Shown: positions 7,962-16,400 of the stretch, piece by piece
How positions within the stretch are numbered: position 1 is the stretch's first letter
Layout: every line of letters starts with the position of its first letter
Assembly (NCBI RefSeq): GCF_900155615.1
Contig: NZ_FUHT01000003.1
Location: 744,001-808,000 of the forward strand
Source of the DNA: Massiliimalia massiliensis
GTDB taxonomy: Bacteria > Bacillota > Clostridia > Oscillospirales > Ruminococcaceae
Direction: 5' to 3'
Length of the DNA stretch: 64,000 nt
Translations under genes and position numbers: made by a program
Notes under the pieces: generated by a model
What the model saw: the letters and a program-made list of their open reading frames with translations, nothing else
Databases searched by the model: none
Told to the model about the DNA's origin: nothing

Positions 7962-9587
7962 GTGAACGAATTGCAGGAAATGTTGCTTACCCTTTTACGG
8001 GAAGTTGACAAAATTTGTAAGAAGCATCAGATCACCTATTATCTGTGCGGCGGATCTGTAATCGGAGCCTTGCGGCACAGGGGCTTTATTCCCTGGGATG
8101 ATGACCTGGATATCTGCATGACCAGGGAAAACTGGAGAAAATTTGCAAGTGTTATCGATCAGGAAATGGCGCCGAACCGGGAACTGATTTCCTGCCGGAG
8201 AAATAAAAGCCATCACAAGATTACCATTAAATATATGAACAAGGAGACCTCTACAGTCTTTTTATCTCAGGTTGCAGACTATGAGGGCTGCGGCTTGTCT
8301 ATCGATGTTATGACCCTGGATCCAATTCCGGCGGCCTGTCCGGAGCAGCGGATTCAGGAATGGCTGATTTATAACGAGCTGTTAACGCCCTGCTTTGTCG
8401 TAAATCCGAAGATCATCCCTTATTTGCCGCAATATAAGAGATACCGCGCTTTGACTAAGGTGATTGGAAAACAAAGAGTCTTAGACCGGCTCTATCATAA
8501 AATTTATGTAGAAGACGTGCCGGATGACTTTACGCAATATATTTATGGTTGGGGAGAACAGCTTTTGGTTTATGACCGCGCGCTGTTTGGCACGCCGCAG
8601 CTTGTACCGTTTGAAGGGGAGCTTTTCCCAATCCCGGAAAAAGCGTACGAATACTGTGCAAAGACCTATGGGGACAACTGGTATCAGGTTCCCGCAGTAG
8701 AAAATCAGGAAACGCATAATACGGTGATGAACCTGCATTTGAGCTATAATAACCTGATCGGGGACTACCGAAGATTTTTGGACAAAGAGCGCCTGATTAA
8801 GTGCTTTGCACACCGGAAGCGCCTCTGGATTAAGCGCCTTCCTTATGAAGCGGATAACCGCAAGGAAAAGTGGCTTGTGCAGGCTGCTGTGCTGCAAAGC
8901 AGGTATCAGAAGTGGTTTGATGACCGCAAAGATAGCTTGGGACAGCTTTACCGGGACAAGTATTACAGTGTTTTGACCGAAGTGTTCGGGGACTATATCA
9001 AGAAACAGCTTAACCGGTCTATGAGGGCGAATGGGCTGTATTGGGATATTGGTGACGAGCACCTGGAAATTGTGCTGAACACCCTGTGCATGAGCGGAGG
9101 ATATGACAAGGCGCAGAAGCTGCTGACGCTGCGCCGCGGCACCGAAAAACCGTTGTCTGAGGGATTGAAACAGAGCGCCGCCTTAATCCGTACCAGCGTT
9201 GCGCTGACCGCGGCAATGAATACTTCAGATTTGAAAACGGTGAAAACGATTTATGAACAGTCCCCGGCCTATCAGGACGCACATCTGGATTTTATCCGTG
9301 CGAAGGTGTATCTAATGGTGCGGGAAAATACGCCTTCTGAGGCGTTTGCACAGATGGAACAGAAGGTGCTGAGCCTTTTGGAACAATACCCGGCGGCAGG
9401 GGAGCTGAGAAAGTCCTATGGGGATATTCTCTGGGCTATGGATCGAAAAGAAGAGGCAGGAGACCAGTACCGTTTAGCGAAGAAACAGGAACGTAACGGG
9501 TTTGACTGGCTGGAAATTGATGAGAAATTGGGCGCCTTGGAGGGCACTGAAAGAATAAAAGATATTGGAGAACAGAAAAATGGCTAG
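7962..9587 (+). CDS. licD: LicD-family phosphotransferase with helical-repeat C-terminus
   Basis: A 541-aa protein. Residues 1-270 form a LicD domain with the signature CGGSVIGALRHRGF followed by PWDDDLDICM; W45 and the metal-binding aspartates D46-D48 and D50 are intact. LicD proteins move phosphocholine (or a similar phospho-substituent) from a CDP-activated donor to a cell-surface glycan. From about residue 290 the chain is helical and repeat-like, resembling tetratricopeptide repeats, and may bind partner proteins or the polymer. The GTG start has a GGAGG site nine bases upstream. It is first of three licD-type genes in a row; donor-synthesis genes (HTH-LicC-LicA) lie on the opposite strand nearby. 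Confidence 0.88.
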   Translation: MNELQEMLLTLLREVDKICKKHQITYYLCGGSVIGALRHRGFIPWDDDLDICMTRENWRKFASVIDQEMAPNRELISCRRNKSHHKITIKYMNKETSTVFLSQVADYEGCGLSIDVMTLDPIPAACPEQRIQEWLIYNELLTPCFVVNPKIIPYLPQYKRYRALTKVIGKQRVLDRLYHKIYVEDVPDDFTQYIYGWGEQLLVYDRALFGTPQLVPFEGELFPIPEKAYEYCAKTYGDNWYQVPAVENQETHNTVMNLHLSYNNLIGDYRRFLDKERLIKCFAHRKRLWIKRLPYEADNRKEKWLVQAAVLQSRYQKWFDDRKDSLGQLYRDKYYSVLTEVFGDYIKKQLNRSMRANGLYWDIGDEHLEIVLNTLCMSGGYDKAQKLLTLRRGTEKPLSEGLKQSAALIRTSVALTAAMNTSDLKTVKTIYEQSPAYQDAHLDFIRAKVYLMVRENTPSEAFAQMEQKVLSLLEQYPAAGELRKSYGDILWAMDRKEEAGDQYRLAKKQERNGFDWLEIDEKLGALEGTERIKDIGEQKNG

Positions 9588-10869
9588 CATCAAAGAATTA
9601 CAGGAACTTATGATTGAAGAGATCAAAAGCTATGATAAGGAGGATGGAGAGCGGGAAAAGGAGATTGCGGCCGTCCTTTCGCAGTTATTGACAGAACTTG
9701 CCGCGGTTTGTGACCGTAACGCGATCCCCTATTATCTGAGCGGGGATACGGCGCTGGCGGCTTACCGTGACCATGATTTCTGGCCGCAGAGCTATACGGC
9801 CTCAATCTGTGTCCACGCGGACGACGTGCTGCGTCTTGTAGAAGGAATTAAAAAGGAAAATCGGGAGGAGCGTACCCTTGATTCCATGATCGATAACCCG
9901 CTGTATCCCTATTACAGTCTGCGTTACGTGAACAATAATACGCTGTGCATTTCCCGGAAACATTTCAAACAGTACCAAAATAACGGGATTTATGTTACCA
10001 TTAATATTCTTTGCGCCAAAAAAGGAAAATTCGCCTCCAAACGAGCGACAGTTTATAAAAAGCTTTGGGAGTGGGCCTCCTTGGTGGGATTTAAGGCGAA
10101 GGGCCGAAAACGCAAATTGGTGTACCGTGCCGCCTGCCTGCTGAAAAAGATAGCTGGCAAAAATGGGGGAAAACGTCTGTTTAAGACCTTAACCCGGATT
10201 TATAGCGGAAAAACGGGAAGCTACAGGCTGAGAAACAAGGTATATTCGAACTCGGTGTTTGACCGTCAGGGCGCGCCGTTAAGCCTGGCGGGGAAAAGCT
10301 TTGCCGGCCCGGCACAGATAGAAACCTATCTTGGGAAATGTTATTCCAACTGGCGCACTTATTTGCCGAAAGCACCCTCTGCGATGGTTGACCCTAATCT
10401 GAGCTGCCAGGAGGTTCAGAATACCCTTTTGCATCTCGGAAGTGAAAAGGTACTGGAAAACGTCAAAAAATATAATGAGTATGCGTCTAAGATGGCAAAA
10501 GACAATAAGATTGTCTGGAGATCCTATGCGATTCTTCGCCGTTCCAACGACCGTTTCCTGATGTATCAGAAATATATGCCGATTAAGAGTGAACTGATTC
10601 GTCTCCATAACGAGGAAAAATGGGAGGAGCTGAACAAATTGCTTCAGCCCTACCGTTCAATTCTGTTCCATCACTATAAAAAGGGACTCGGAGTTTGCTT
10701 TGACAAGGAAATATTTGATATCACTATGGATGCCCTGCTGAAAGAGGAATTGCCGCCTGAAAAACGGAAGGGCAGGAAATATTACGTTCAGAAGCTCAGA
10801 ACCCTTGTGCCGGATGAACATTGGAAACCGATTGTTATCTATGACTATAAAGGGGAAGTAATTGGGTAA
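9580..10869 (+). CDS. LicD-like protein lacking the catalytic acidic motif
   Basis: A 429-aa paralogue of the flanking LicD proteins. The fold signature is still visible (NAIPYYLSGDTALAAYRDHDF), but where LicD has PWDDDLDICM it reads WPQSYTASICV, so all the metal-binding aspartates are gone. It is therefore probably not an active transferase; a structural, regulatory or substrate-presenting role is possible. ATG 9580 follows a TTGGAG site and overlaps the end of the previous licD gene by eight bases, so translation is coupled. An in-frame TTG at 9565 is less likely. The reading frame is long and undisturbed, which argues for a retained function rather than decay. Confidence 0.75.
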   Translation: MASIKELQELMIEEIKSYDKEDGEREKEIAAVLSQLLTELAAVCDRNAIPYYLSGDTALAAYRDHDFWPQSYTASICVHADDVLRLVEGIKKENREERTLDSMIDNPLYPYYSLRYVNNNTLCISRKHFKQYQNNGIYVTINILCAKKGKFASKRATVYKKLWEWASLVGFKAKGRKRKLVYRAACLLKKIAGKNGGKRLFKTLTRIYSGKTGSYRLRNKVYSNSVFDRQGAPLSLAGKSFAGPAQIETYLGKCYSNWRTYLPKAPSAMVDPNLSCQEVQNTLLHLGSEKVLENVKKYNEYASKMAKDNKIVWRSYAILRRSNDRFLMYQKYMPIKSELIRLHNEEKWEELNKLLQPYRSILFHHYKKGLGVCFDKEIFDITMDALLKEELPPEKRKGRKYYVQKLRTLVPDEHWKPIVIYDYKGEVIG

Positions 10870-10968
10870 TGATTGTTTTTTTACCCTTCCTGTTCCGGAG
10901 TCCATGCCTGACCGAAGGGACAAGGAAAATATATTTAAGTAAAACCGGTTCAAATTTCGAAAGAAAGG

Positions 10969-10987
10969 GCCTTTGCGCGGCAAAGGC
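10969..10987 (+). other. Hairpin in the leader of the third licD gene
   Basis: A perfect 8-bp stem with a GCG loop (GCCTTTGC-GCG-GCAAAGGC) lies 12 bases upstream of the ATG at 11000 and directly before its GGAG. The same GCCTTTGC/GCAAAGGC arms recur in the terminator after this gene (12609-12640). The hairpin could expose or hide the ribosome-binding site. Confidence 0.5.
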
Positions 10988-10999
10988 ATGGAGACAACG

Positions 11000-12592
11000 A
11001 TGACCGAAACACAGGAGAGACTGCTGAATCTTTTGAACAAGGTTGATTCAGTCTGCAAAAAGCATCATATTACCTATTATTGCGAGGGCGGTACCGCGCT
11101 GGGGGCAGTGCGCAACCATGGGTTCCTGCCCTGGGACGACGACCTTGATATCTGCATGAAACGCAGCGAGTTTGAAAAATTACTCGCGGTGTGTGATGAT
11201 TTCCGAGAGATGGATTTGGATATGGTCTGCCATGCGCGATATCCGGAGTACCATAAATCAACCATTAAAGTAACAGACCTTACGACATCCTGCATTTATA
11301 CCTCACATGAGCTGCATGGACTTGCCTGCGGGCAGCATATTGACATCTTTATCCTTGACCCGGTACCGTCTGAGAAGGATGGGGAATTTTTAGCCTATTA
11401 TACCGTCTATGCGGAATTATTAAGCGACTATTATGTGGTGAACCCAGCAATCAAGAACTATAAAGAGCTTTACTACAAATATTTGAATATGAGCAAGGAA
11501 ATTGGGCGTCAGGAAGTACTGAGGCAGCTGGAAGAAAAGATTTTCAGCTATCCCGACGAGGAAGCTGATCATTATTTTTTCCGGTGGGGTGACAAGCAGT
11601 TCTTTCTGGACAAGAAACTGTTCGACGGCGAACCGGTTTATGTCCAATTTGAAAACGGCATGTACCCCATTGCGCCCTATCCGGCAGGATTCCTGCGCGG
11701 GGAGTTTGGAGAAAGCTGGAAAATTATTCCGGAAAGGAAAGAGCGCCAGACCCACAATGTTTATGTCAATTATGGAGTGAGCAGCAATAACGTGCACCAG
11801 GATTTTATGCGTTTTATTGAGGCCAAAAAGGTTCGTAAGGCGTTTCAGGGAAGAAAGCCAGTTTGGATTGAACGTTTGCCCTATGAGGATGAATATAAGA
11901 AAGAGGAAGCCCGGATCAAGGCAATGGTGCTGGTAGAAAAGCTGCTACGGCCGTTGAAGGAAAAGGGCGATTACCGGCGGCTTATCGAACAAAAGCGGTT
12001 TGCAGAAGCCAGAAAACTGTTTGGCCGGTATTGGGCACTGCAGGGCGTGTTTGGAAAAACCGGGGTTCTGCCTGAGATAGACGACCAGATGTTTTATGAG
12101 ATACTGACTCTCCAGACCCTGACAGGAGAATATTATGATGCGGAATATATCCTTGACGTCCTCAAACAGCAGCGCCGGCTTGATGGGCAGTTTCAGGCAT
12201 TGGAGAATTTAATCGCTAAAAGCCGGGCACTGGTAACAGCTATGGATGACGGCAGATGGGACGATGCGGAACAGGTTCTTTTAGAGAATCCGCAGCTTTG
12301 CGGATGCCATATTGATTTCCTCTGTGCAGACGTCACATTAAAACTGCGCAATCCTGATTTTATACCGGATGAAGCAGTGATCAAGCAGGTAAAGGAAGGC
12401 CTTAAGAGCTTTTCAGACAGCGGTGATTTAATGAAGCTTTACGGCGATCTGCTCTCCAGACTTGGAGAAGAAAAGGAAGCGTATACGCTTTATCAGAAAG
12501 CGTCTGAGCATACACGCAACGGTCTGACTCTCCTTGCATTGCGGGAGGAGCATGGAATCGACCCGATTGCTCAAGAATATGCGGAAGCCTAA
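11000..12592 (+). CDS. licD: LicD-family phosphotransferase with helical-repeat C-terminus
   Basis: A 530-aa protein aligning end to end with the first LicD of the operon. CEGGTALGAVRNHGF and PWDDDLDICM are intact (W45, D46-D48, D50), predicting an active phosphocholine-type transferase acting on a surface glycan. The C-terminal half (about 290-530) is again helical repeat-like. ATG 11000 is chosen because a GGAG site sits six bases upstream and MTETQERLLNLLNKVDS then aligns with MNELQEMLLTLLREVDK of the first copy; in-frame starts at 10973 and 10988 have poorly spaced sites. It follows the LicD-like gene after 130 bases that include a hairpin, and ends in a strong terminator. Confidence 0.87.
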   Translation: MTETQERLLNLLNKVDSVCKKHHITYYCEGGTALGAVRNHGFLPWDDDLDICMKRSEFEKLLAVCDDFREMDLDMVCHARYPEYHKSTIKVTDLTTSCIYTSHELHGLACGQHIDIFILDPVPSEKDGEFLAYYTVYAELLSDYYVVNPAIKNYKELYYKYLNMSKEIGRQEVLRQLEEKIFSYPDEEADHYFFRWGDKQFFLDKKLFDGEPVYVQFENGMYPIAPYPAGFLRGEFGESWKIIPERKERQTHNVYVNYGVSSNNVHQDFMRFIEAKKVRKAFQGRKPVWIERLPYEDEYKKEEARIKAMVLVEKLLRPLKEKGDYRRLIEQKRFAEARKLFGRYWALQGVFGKTGVLPEIDDQMFYEILTLQTLTGEYYDAEYILDVLKQQRRLDGQFQALENLIAKSRALVTAMDDGRWDDAEQVLLENPQLCGCHIDFLCADVTLKLRNPDFIPDEAVIKQVKEGLKSFSDSGDLMKLYGDLLSRLGEEKEAYTLYQKASEHTRNGLTLLALREEHGIDPIAQEYAEA

Positions 12593-12608
12593 GCTGCAGT
12601 AAATCGAA

Positions 12609-12640
12609 AAAAAAGCCTTTGCAAAAGCAAAGGCTTTTTT
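12609..12640 (+). terminator. Intrinsic terminator of the licD operon
   Basis: AAAAAAGCCTTTGC (12609-12622) pairs perfectly with GCAAAGGCTTTTTT (12627-12640) across an AAAA loop and ends in a T run on the plus strand. Confidence 0.93.
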
Positions 12641-12658
12641 ATTTCGATATTATCATTA

Positions 12659-12689
12659 AAAACGGCCTCCCGTGATAGGAGGCCGTTTT
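12659..12689 (-). terminator. Intrinsic terminator of the eutH operon
   Basis: AAAACGGCCTCC and GGAGGCCGTTTT form a 12-bp stem with a 7-base loop; on the minus strand it runs into TTTTT. It lies 20 bases after the EutH-type gene, which converges on the licD operon. Confidence 0.9.
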
Positions 12690-12708
12690 GTTTATATAAT
12701 CAGCATGC

Positions 12709-13938
12709 TTAAGCGTTTTCAGAAACCGCAGCCGCTTCTTCTTTGAGATCTTCTGCCTCAAGAGCCCGTGCCTTTGAGAGGGCGAGGAAACGGGTGAATA
12801 CAACAGCCAGTGCAGCCGCCAGAAGTTTTCCGACAAAGAGCGGAACAATCAGGTTAGGCTGGAAGTTGGCGGAGAAGGACAGGTGGTCGCCGATCAAAAA
12901 GGCGCCGCAGACAGAGAAGGCAACAACTTTTACTTTATCTTCTGCTTTCATATCCTTGAGCATCGGGAACATTGCGATTGCATTTGCGCAGCAGGCCAGG
13001 ATACCAGCGGTTGCCGGTTCGCTCAGACGGAACAGCTTTCCGACTTTTCCAAGGCCTTTAGCCAGATATTTCTGGATAAGGTAAACCATCGGGAAAGCAC
13101 CGGCCAGCATCATGCAGACGTTGCCGACAATCTCAAGAGAACGTTCTGTGCTTTCTGCGTCAGCGATAATTGGATCGAAGCCCCAGCCGCCGAAAATCAT
13201 AGAGAAGATGCCAGTGAATTTTTCCAGGATGCAGGCAATCAGCACCAGACGGGAAGCGATATCGATGAAGCTTCCAAAGATTGTAAAGCCCTTAATCATG
13301 CCGTTCGGGATGAATTTCAGTCCTATTACAATCAGCAGGCAGATTACGATCAGCGGGATCAGGTTGCGGAAGATCAGTCCGAAGGACAGCGCAAGCTGAT
13401 AGGCGGATTCGCTGTCAGTACTGATGGTTTCACGGATCATTGGGTTAGACAGTGCAGTAATAATGCTGGAGAATAGCACGCCGAACGGAATTGCAAGGAA
13501 ACCGCACATAATACCCAGCGCAAAGAATTTCTCGTCTTTTTTCTGGATCATTCTCAGCCCGATTGGGATAGTAAATACAATGGTTGCACCTGCCATGTAA
13601 CCGGTGTACATTGCCATGACCCAGCTTTCACGGGTCTGCGCCAGTGCGTCGGCAAGCTGGTAGCCGCCCATGTCAACTGCGATCAGGGTGGTAGCCGCCA
13701 TAGAAGCGTCTGCACCGACCAGCTCAAACAACGGGCCAAAAGCCGCGCTGATGAAAGAGCTTAAGAATGGGATCGAAGCAAAGATACCGGCAACGGACAG
13801 GAAGATCGGCCCGATAGACTGAATCCCTTCGATAAACTGCTGGCCCAGTTCACTTTTTGGCTTAATAATGGAGGCAACGCCGCCAACCGCCATACAGGCC
13901 ATAATGATGTAAACAATAATATTACCTACAATTGCCAT
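12709..13938 (-). CDS. eutH: EutH-type ethanolamine/choline transporter
   Basis: A 409-aa multi-pass membrane protein with about ten hydrophobic segments, matching EutH of ethanolamine utilisation in length and pattern (KSELGQQFIEGIQSIGPIF, then ASMAATTLIAVDMGGYQLA near residue 85). EutH imports ethanolamine across the cell membrane. No ethanolamine lyase or microcompartment genes are nearby. Instead it follows an HTH-LicC-LicA gene by 11 bases, with an AAGGAGAG site inside that gap, in the place that the choline importer LicB holds in Haemophilus lic1. So it probably feeds choline or ethanolamine to the kinase domain next door. Substrate choice is inferred from context, not from residues. 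Confidence 0.85.
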   Translation of the reverse strand: MAIVGNIIVYIIMACMAVGGVASIIKPKSELGQQFIEGIQSIGPIFLSVAGIFASIPFLSSFISAAFGPLFELVGADASMAATTLIAVDMGGYQLADALAQTRESWVMAMYTGYMAGATIVFTIPIGLRMIQKKDEKFFALGIMCGFLAIPFGVLFSSIITALSNPMIRETISTDSESAYQLALSFGLIFRNLIPLIVICLLIVIGLKFIPNGMIKGFTIFGSFIDIASRLVLIACILEKFTGIFSMIFGGWGFDPIIADAESTERSLEIVGNVCMMLAGAFPMVYLIQKYLAKGLGKVGKLFRLSEPATAGILACCANAIAMFPMLKDMKAEDKVKVVAFSVCGAFLIGDHLSFSANFQPNLIVPLFVGKLLAAALAVVFTRFLALSKARALEAEDLKEEAAAVSENA

Positions 13939-13949
13939 AATGTCTCTCC

Positions 13950-15710
13950 TTATTTGTTATAGAGTTCTTGTGTTTTTTTCAAAGCGTCAGTCGCTTTTTG
14001 ATACCAGAGCTTCAAATCGTCGATGACAGTGCCGGTTGCTTCTTTATATACCGCCCAGACAAACCAGTGCCATGCAACGATTGCAAGGTTACCGAAATAG
14101 AACCGGACTTCCTTTTCAGAAAGCTTGCGGCCTTCGTAAACCTCAGCCAGAGCAAGATATTTCTCATCATCAAAATCAAGGCTGATGGTGTAGTCCGCAA
14201 CATCAGCAGCCGGATAGGTATTGCCGGCATATTCCCAGTCGATCAAATGAACCTTGCCATGCTTGTCCTTTAAGAAATTCCAGTACCAGGTGTCGTTGTG
14301 GCACAGCACTTTCTGGAAGCCTTCCTGATCCATTTTTTTGCTCAGCTCCACCATCTGGCGGTGGGTATCCATAAAGGTAGAAAAATCATAAAGCCCCTGG
14401 CTGTCCATCAGATGGATATAAACCTCAGACTGTTCAATGAAATCAAATTCCCATTGGGAAACAATTTTCTGGTCATGAAGCACCTTGAGCATCCGCATGG
14501 CTTCCTTCTGGTCTTCTGCGCCGTATGGGTCAATGTATTCGCAGCCCTCAATAAAACGGCTGAGCTTCCAGCCAGAAACCGGGTCGATTGCGAGCAGGGT
14601 TTCGTCCAGCCCCAGATCCTTTGCAATATTTTCTGCATAGGCTTCGCATTCACGGTTTAAAAACTGGCTGGTTTCAGCGCCTGGATGGCGGTAAATGTAA
14701 TCTGTACCGTTGCATTCGAACTTAAAGGAGACGTTGGTCAGGCCGATTTTCATCGGTTCAATGTTAATGACATCCGCAGCGGTGCAGTTTAAGGTAGCGC
14801 AGATGTTGTCAATAATCTTAGAATCCAGATTATTGATATAGTTTTTGTCAAACATACGAAGTTCCTCCAGATTATCAAATTCGTAGATTACGCCGTCCTC
14901 AAAGATACGCGGATACATTTCAACGCTTGTGATACAGTCAATCAAAACCTCTTCCCAGAGTTTCCCCCAGGTATCCGGCTTCTCATATTCCTGCTTCAGG
15001 AAAGCATTATAGATATCCGCATCCTTTTTCAGGAAGCAGCATGGCCCAACCAGTCCCAGCTCGTCATGGCTGTAGGTCCGGAAGGAATCAAAGCAGCCCT
15101 TATCATTGAGGGTATAGGAATAGTCGGTGGTGTAGCCGTGAACCATTTTCACAGTATAGTTGGTGGTAAAGCTATGGGATGTAAAAATGTTTTGAGTAAA
15201 GTAGTGGTCGGAAGCGCAGATATAGGTGTTCTGAATCTGATCCAGCACCAACATCAGGGAGGAGGTGTTGTTCCTGACGTTATACTCCCGGTTTTCCACG
15301 ATTTTTACGCCGTATTTGTCTTGAAGGAAATAGAACTTTTCCTTCATATACCCGACAATAACGGTAATATCGGTGATTCCGACCTCATTGAGCTGCCGGA
15401 TTTGACGCTCGATCATAGTTTCGCCCTTAACCTCAAGCAGTCCTTTTGGCTTTTCCAGGGAGAGCGGGAGGAAACGGGAGGACATGCCTGCAGCCAGGAT
15501 GATTGCATTTTTAATTTTATATTCATCCAGAGCGGCTTGTCCTGCTTCGGTCAGCTCCGCCTCCTTTAAATAACCCTGTTCGGTTAATTTTTTGATGTAG
15601 TTATTTATTGTCCCAAGCGAATGATTGGTCGCGGCGGCAATCTGCCGCTGACTATTTTGGTTCGGCTTTTGATACAGATAATAAAGAATATCAAATTCTT
15701 TTTGGTTCAA
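13950..15710 (-). CDS. HTH-LicC-LicA fusion: cytidylyltransferase and choline kinase
   Basis: A 586-aa fusion. Residues 1-62 form a winged helix (FDILYYLYQKPNQNSQRQIA, TINNYIKKLTEQGYL). About 68-300 is a LicC-type nucleotidyltransferase (AIILAAGMSSRFLPL, then KPKGLLEVKGETMIERQI), predicted to make CDP-choline from phosphocholine and CTP. About 310-586 is a LicA-type choline/ethanolamine kinase, with the catalytic HND motif (H471-D473) and LIDWEYAG (D491). One protein would thus activate the amine in two steps and may regulate its own operon. The TTG start has a GGAGGG site nine bases upstream; the promoter lies 154 bases upstream. It is the first gene of the two-gene operon with eutH. Confidence 0.88.
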   Translation of the reverse strand: MNQKEFDILYYLYQKPNQNSQRQIAAATNHSLGTINNYIKKLTEQGYLKEAELTEAGQAALDEYKIKNAIILAAGMSSRFLPLSLEKPKGLLEVKGETMIERQIRQLNEVGITDITVIVGYMKEKFYFLQDKYGVKIVENREYNVRNNTSSLMLVLDQIQNTYICASDHYFTQNIFTSHSFTTNYTVKMVHGYTTDYSYTLNDKGCFDSFRTYSHDELGLVGPCCFLKKDADIYNAFLKQEYEKPDTWGKLWEEVLIDCITSVEMYPRIFEDGVIYEFDNLEELRMFDKNYINNLDSKIIDNICATLNCTAADVINIEPMKIGLTNVSFKFECNGTDYIYRHPGAETSQFLNRECEAYAENIAKDLGLDETLLAIDPVSGWKLSRFIEGCEYIDPYGAEDQKEAMRMLKVLHDQKIVSQWEFDFIEQSEVYIHLMDSQGLYDFSTFMDTHRQMVELSKKMDQEGFQKVLCHNDTWYWNFLKDKHGKVHLIDWEYAGNTYPAADVADYTISLDFDDEKYLALAEVYEGRKLSEKEVRFYFGNLAIVAWHWFVWAVYKEATGTVIDDLKLWYQKATDALKKTQELYNK

Positions 15711-15764
15711 AAGAACGATCCCTCCTTAAAATGTATAATTTCCCATTCTACAGAAATCGACAGG

Positions 15765-15832
15765 AGAAACGCCCTTAAAAGGGCGTTTCTTTTTTTGCTT
15801 TTTCCCGAACGAAATGGTATCCTTTTTCGTTC
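15765..15832 (-). other. Two hairpins in the leader of the HTH-LicC-LicA gene
   Basis: Within the roughly 147-base leader there are two perfect inverted repeats. GAACGAAA and TTTCGTTC (15807-15814 and 15825-15832) are separated by 10 bases. AGAAACGCCCTT and AAGGGCGTTTCT (15765-15776 and 15779-15790) form a 12-bp stem whose T run lies on the plus strand, so it is not a normal terminator for the minus-strand gene. The first could be an operator for the protein's own HTH domain. No known riboswitch was recognised. Confidence 0.5.
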
Positions 15833-15863
15833 CCTAGAACCGGAAATGTTCAATATAGGGTTA

Positions 15864-15892
15864 ATTATAGCAGAAGAATGAACAAAATGCAA
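15864..15892 (-). promoter_or_regulatory. Promoter of the HTH-LicC-LicA/eutH operon
   Basis: On the minus strand: -35 TTGCAT (15887-15892), a 17-bp spacer and a perfect -10 TATAAT (15864-15869). Transcription would start near 15857. Confidence 0.82.
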
Positions 15893-16000
15893 TAGATTTG
15901 TAAAACTCGAGTAAAAACATAATTAAATATTGGTTTTTTGAAAAAACCTTAATATAAGTAAAGAAGATCGCAGAAAGACATCAGAAAAGAAATCGAACAA

Positions 16001-16056
16001 ATATGTAAAAGGCTCGCCAAGCTCTATTTTTTCGGCTTGGCGAACCCTTTACATAT
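16001..16056. terminator. Long inverted repeat, probable terminator beside the HxlR remnant
   Basis: ATATGTAAAAGG plus CTCGCCAAGC (16001-16022) pairs with its nearly perfect complement at 16035-16056 around a 12-base loop. It lies just beyond the end of the decayed HxlR gene and probably ended its transcript. Confidence 0.6.
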
Positions 16057-16075
16057 CCAGTATTTTTTCTTTATA

Positions 16076-16285
16076 TTATGTACCCCACGAGGCCATAGCG
16101 TCCAGGATCGGTTTGAGACTGTAGCCAGTTGGAGTCAGAGAATATTCTACTCTTGGCGGAACTTCTGCATAGACGGTACGGATGAGCAGTCCCTTTTCCT
16201 CCATATCCCGAAGCTGTGCGGTCATCACCTTCCATTTGTCCCCGATCAGCGATAGGGTTGTTTCTACCGGACGGCGTATTGACAC
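16076..16285 (-). pseudogene. Decayed HxlR-family regulator
   Basis: The 69-residue frame contains clear HxlR pieces: PVETTLSLIGDKWKV, then TAQLRDMEEKGLLIRTVYAE, then PPRVEYSLTPTGYSLKPILD. In intact HxlR proteins (about 100-115 aa) some 25-30 residues carrying the DNA-reading helix lie between KWKV and TAQLRDME. Here they are missing without a frame change. The start is also lost: the only candidate is a GTG with no ribosome-binding site, and the usual C-terminal tail after the tryptophan is cut short by TAA. HxlR proteins are small redox- or aldehyde-responsive regulators. This copy cannot bind DNA in the normal way. Confidence 0.8.
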
Positions 16286-16309
16286 AAGAAACGAATGTGC
16301 GTAATGTTA

Positions 16310-16338
16310 TTGAACAAGCTGACTTTTTGGATTATAAT
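16310..16338 (+). promoter_or_regulatory. Promoter of the zinc-ribbon-like small gene
   Basis: -35 TTGAAC (16310-16315), a 17-bp spacer and -10 TATAAT (16333-16338), giving a short leader before the ATG at 16401. Confidence 0.75.
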
Positions 16339-16400
16339 TATCTTCAGTAATTGTCTGTGGTAAGGCAGGCAACTTGGGGATTTATAAGGCGGTGCTATAT

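Noticed and set aside
15765-15797. A perfect terminator-shaped hairpin with a T run on the plus strand
   Set aside because: No plus-strand gene precedes it; it is treated as part of the minus-strand leader rather than a terminator.
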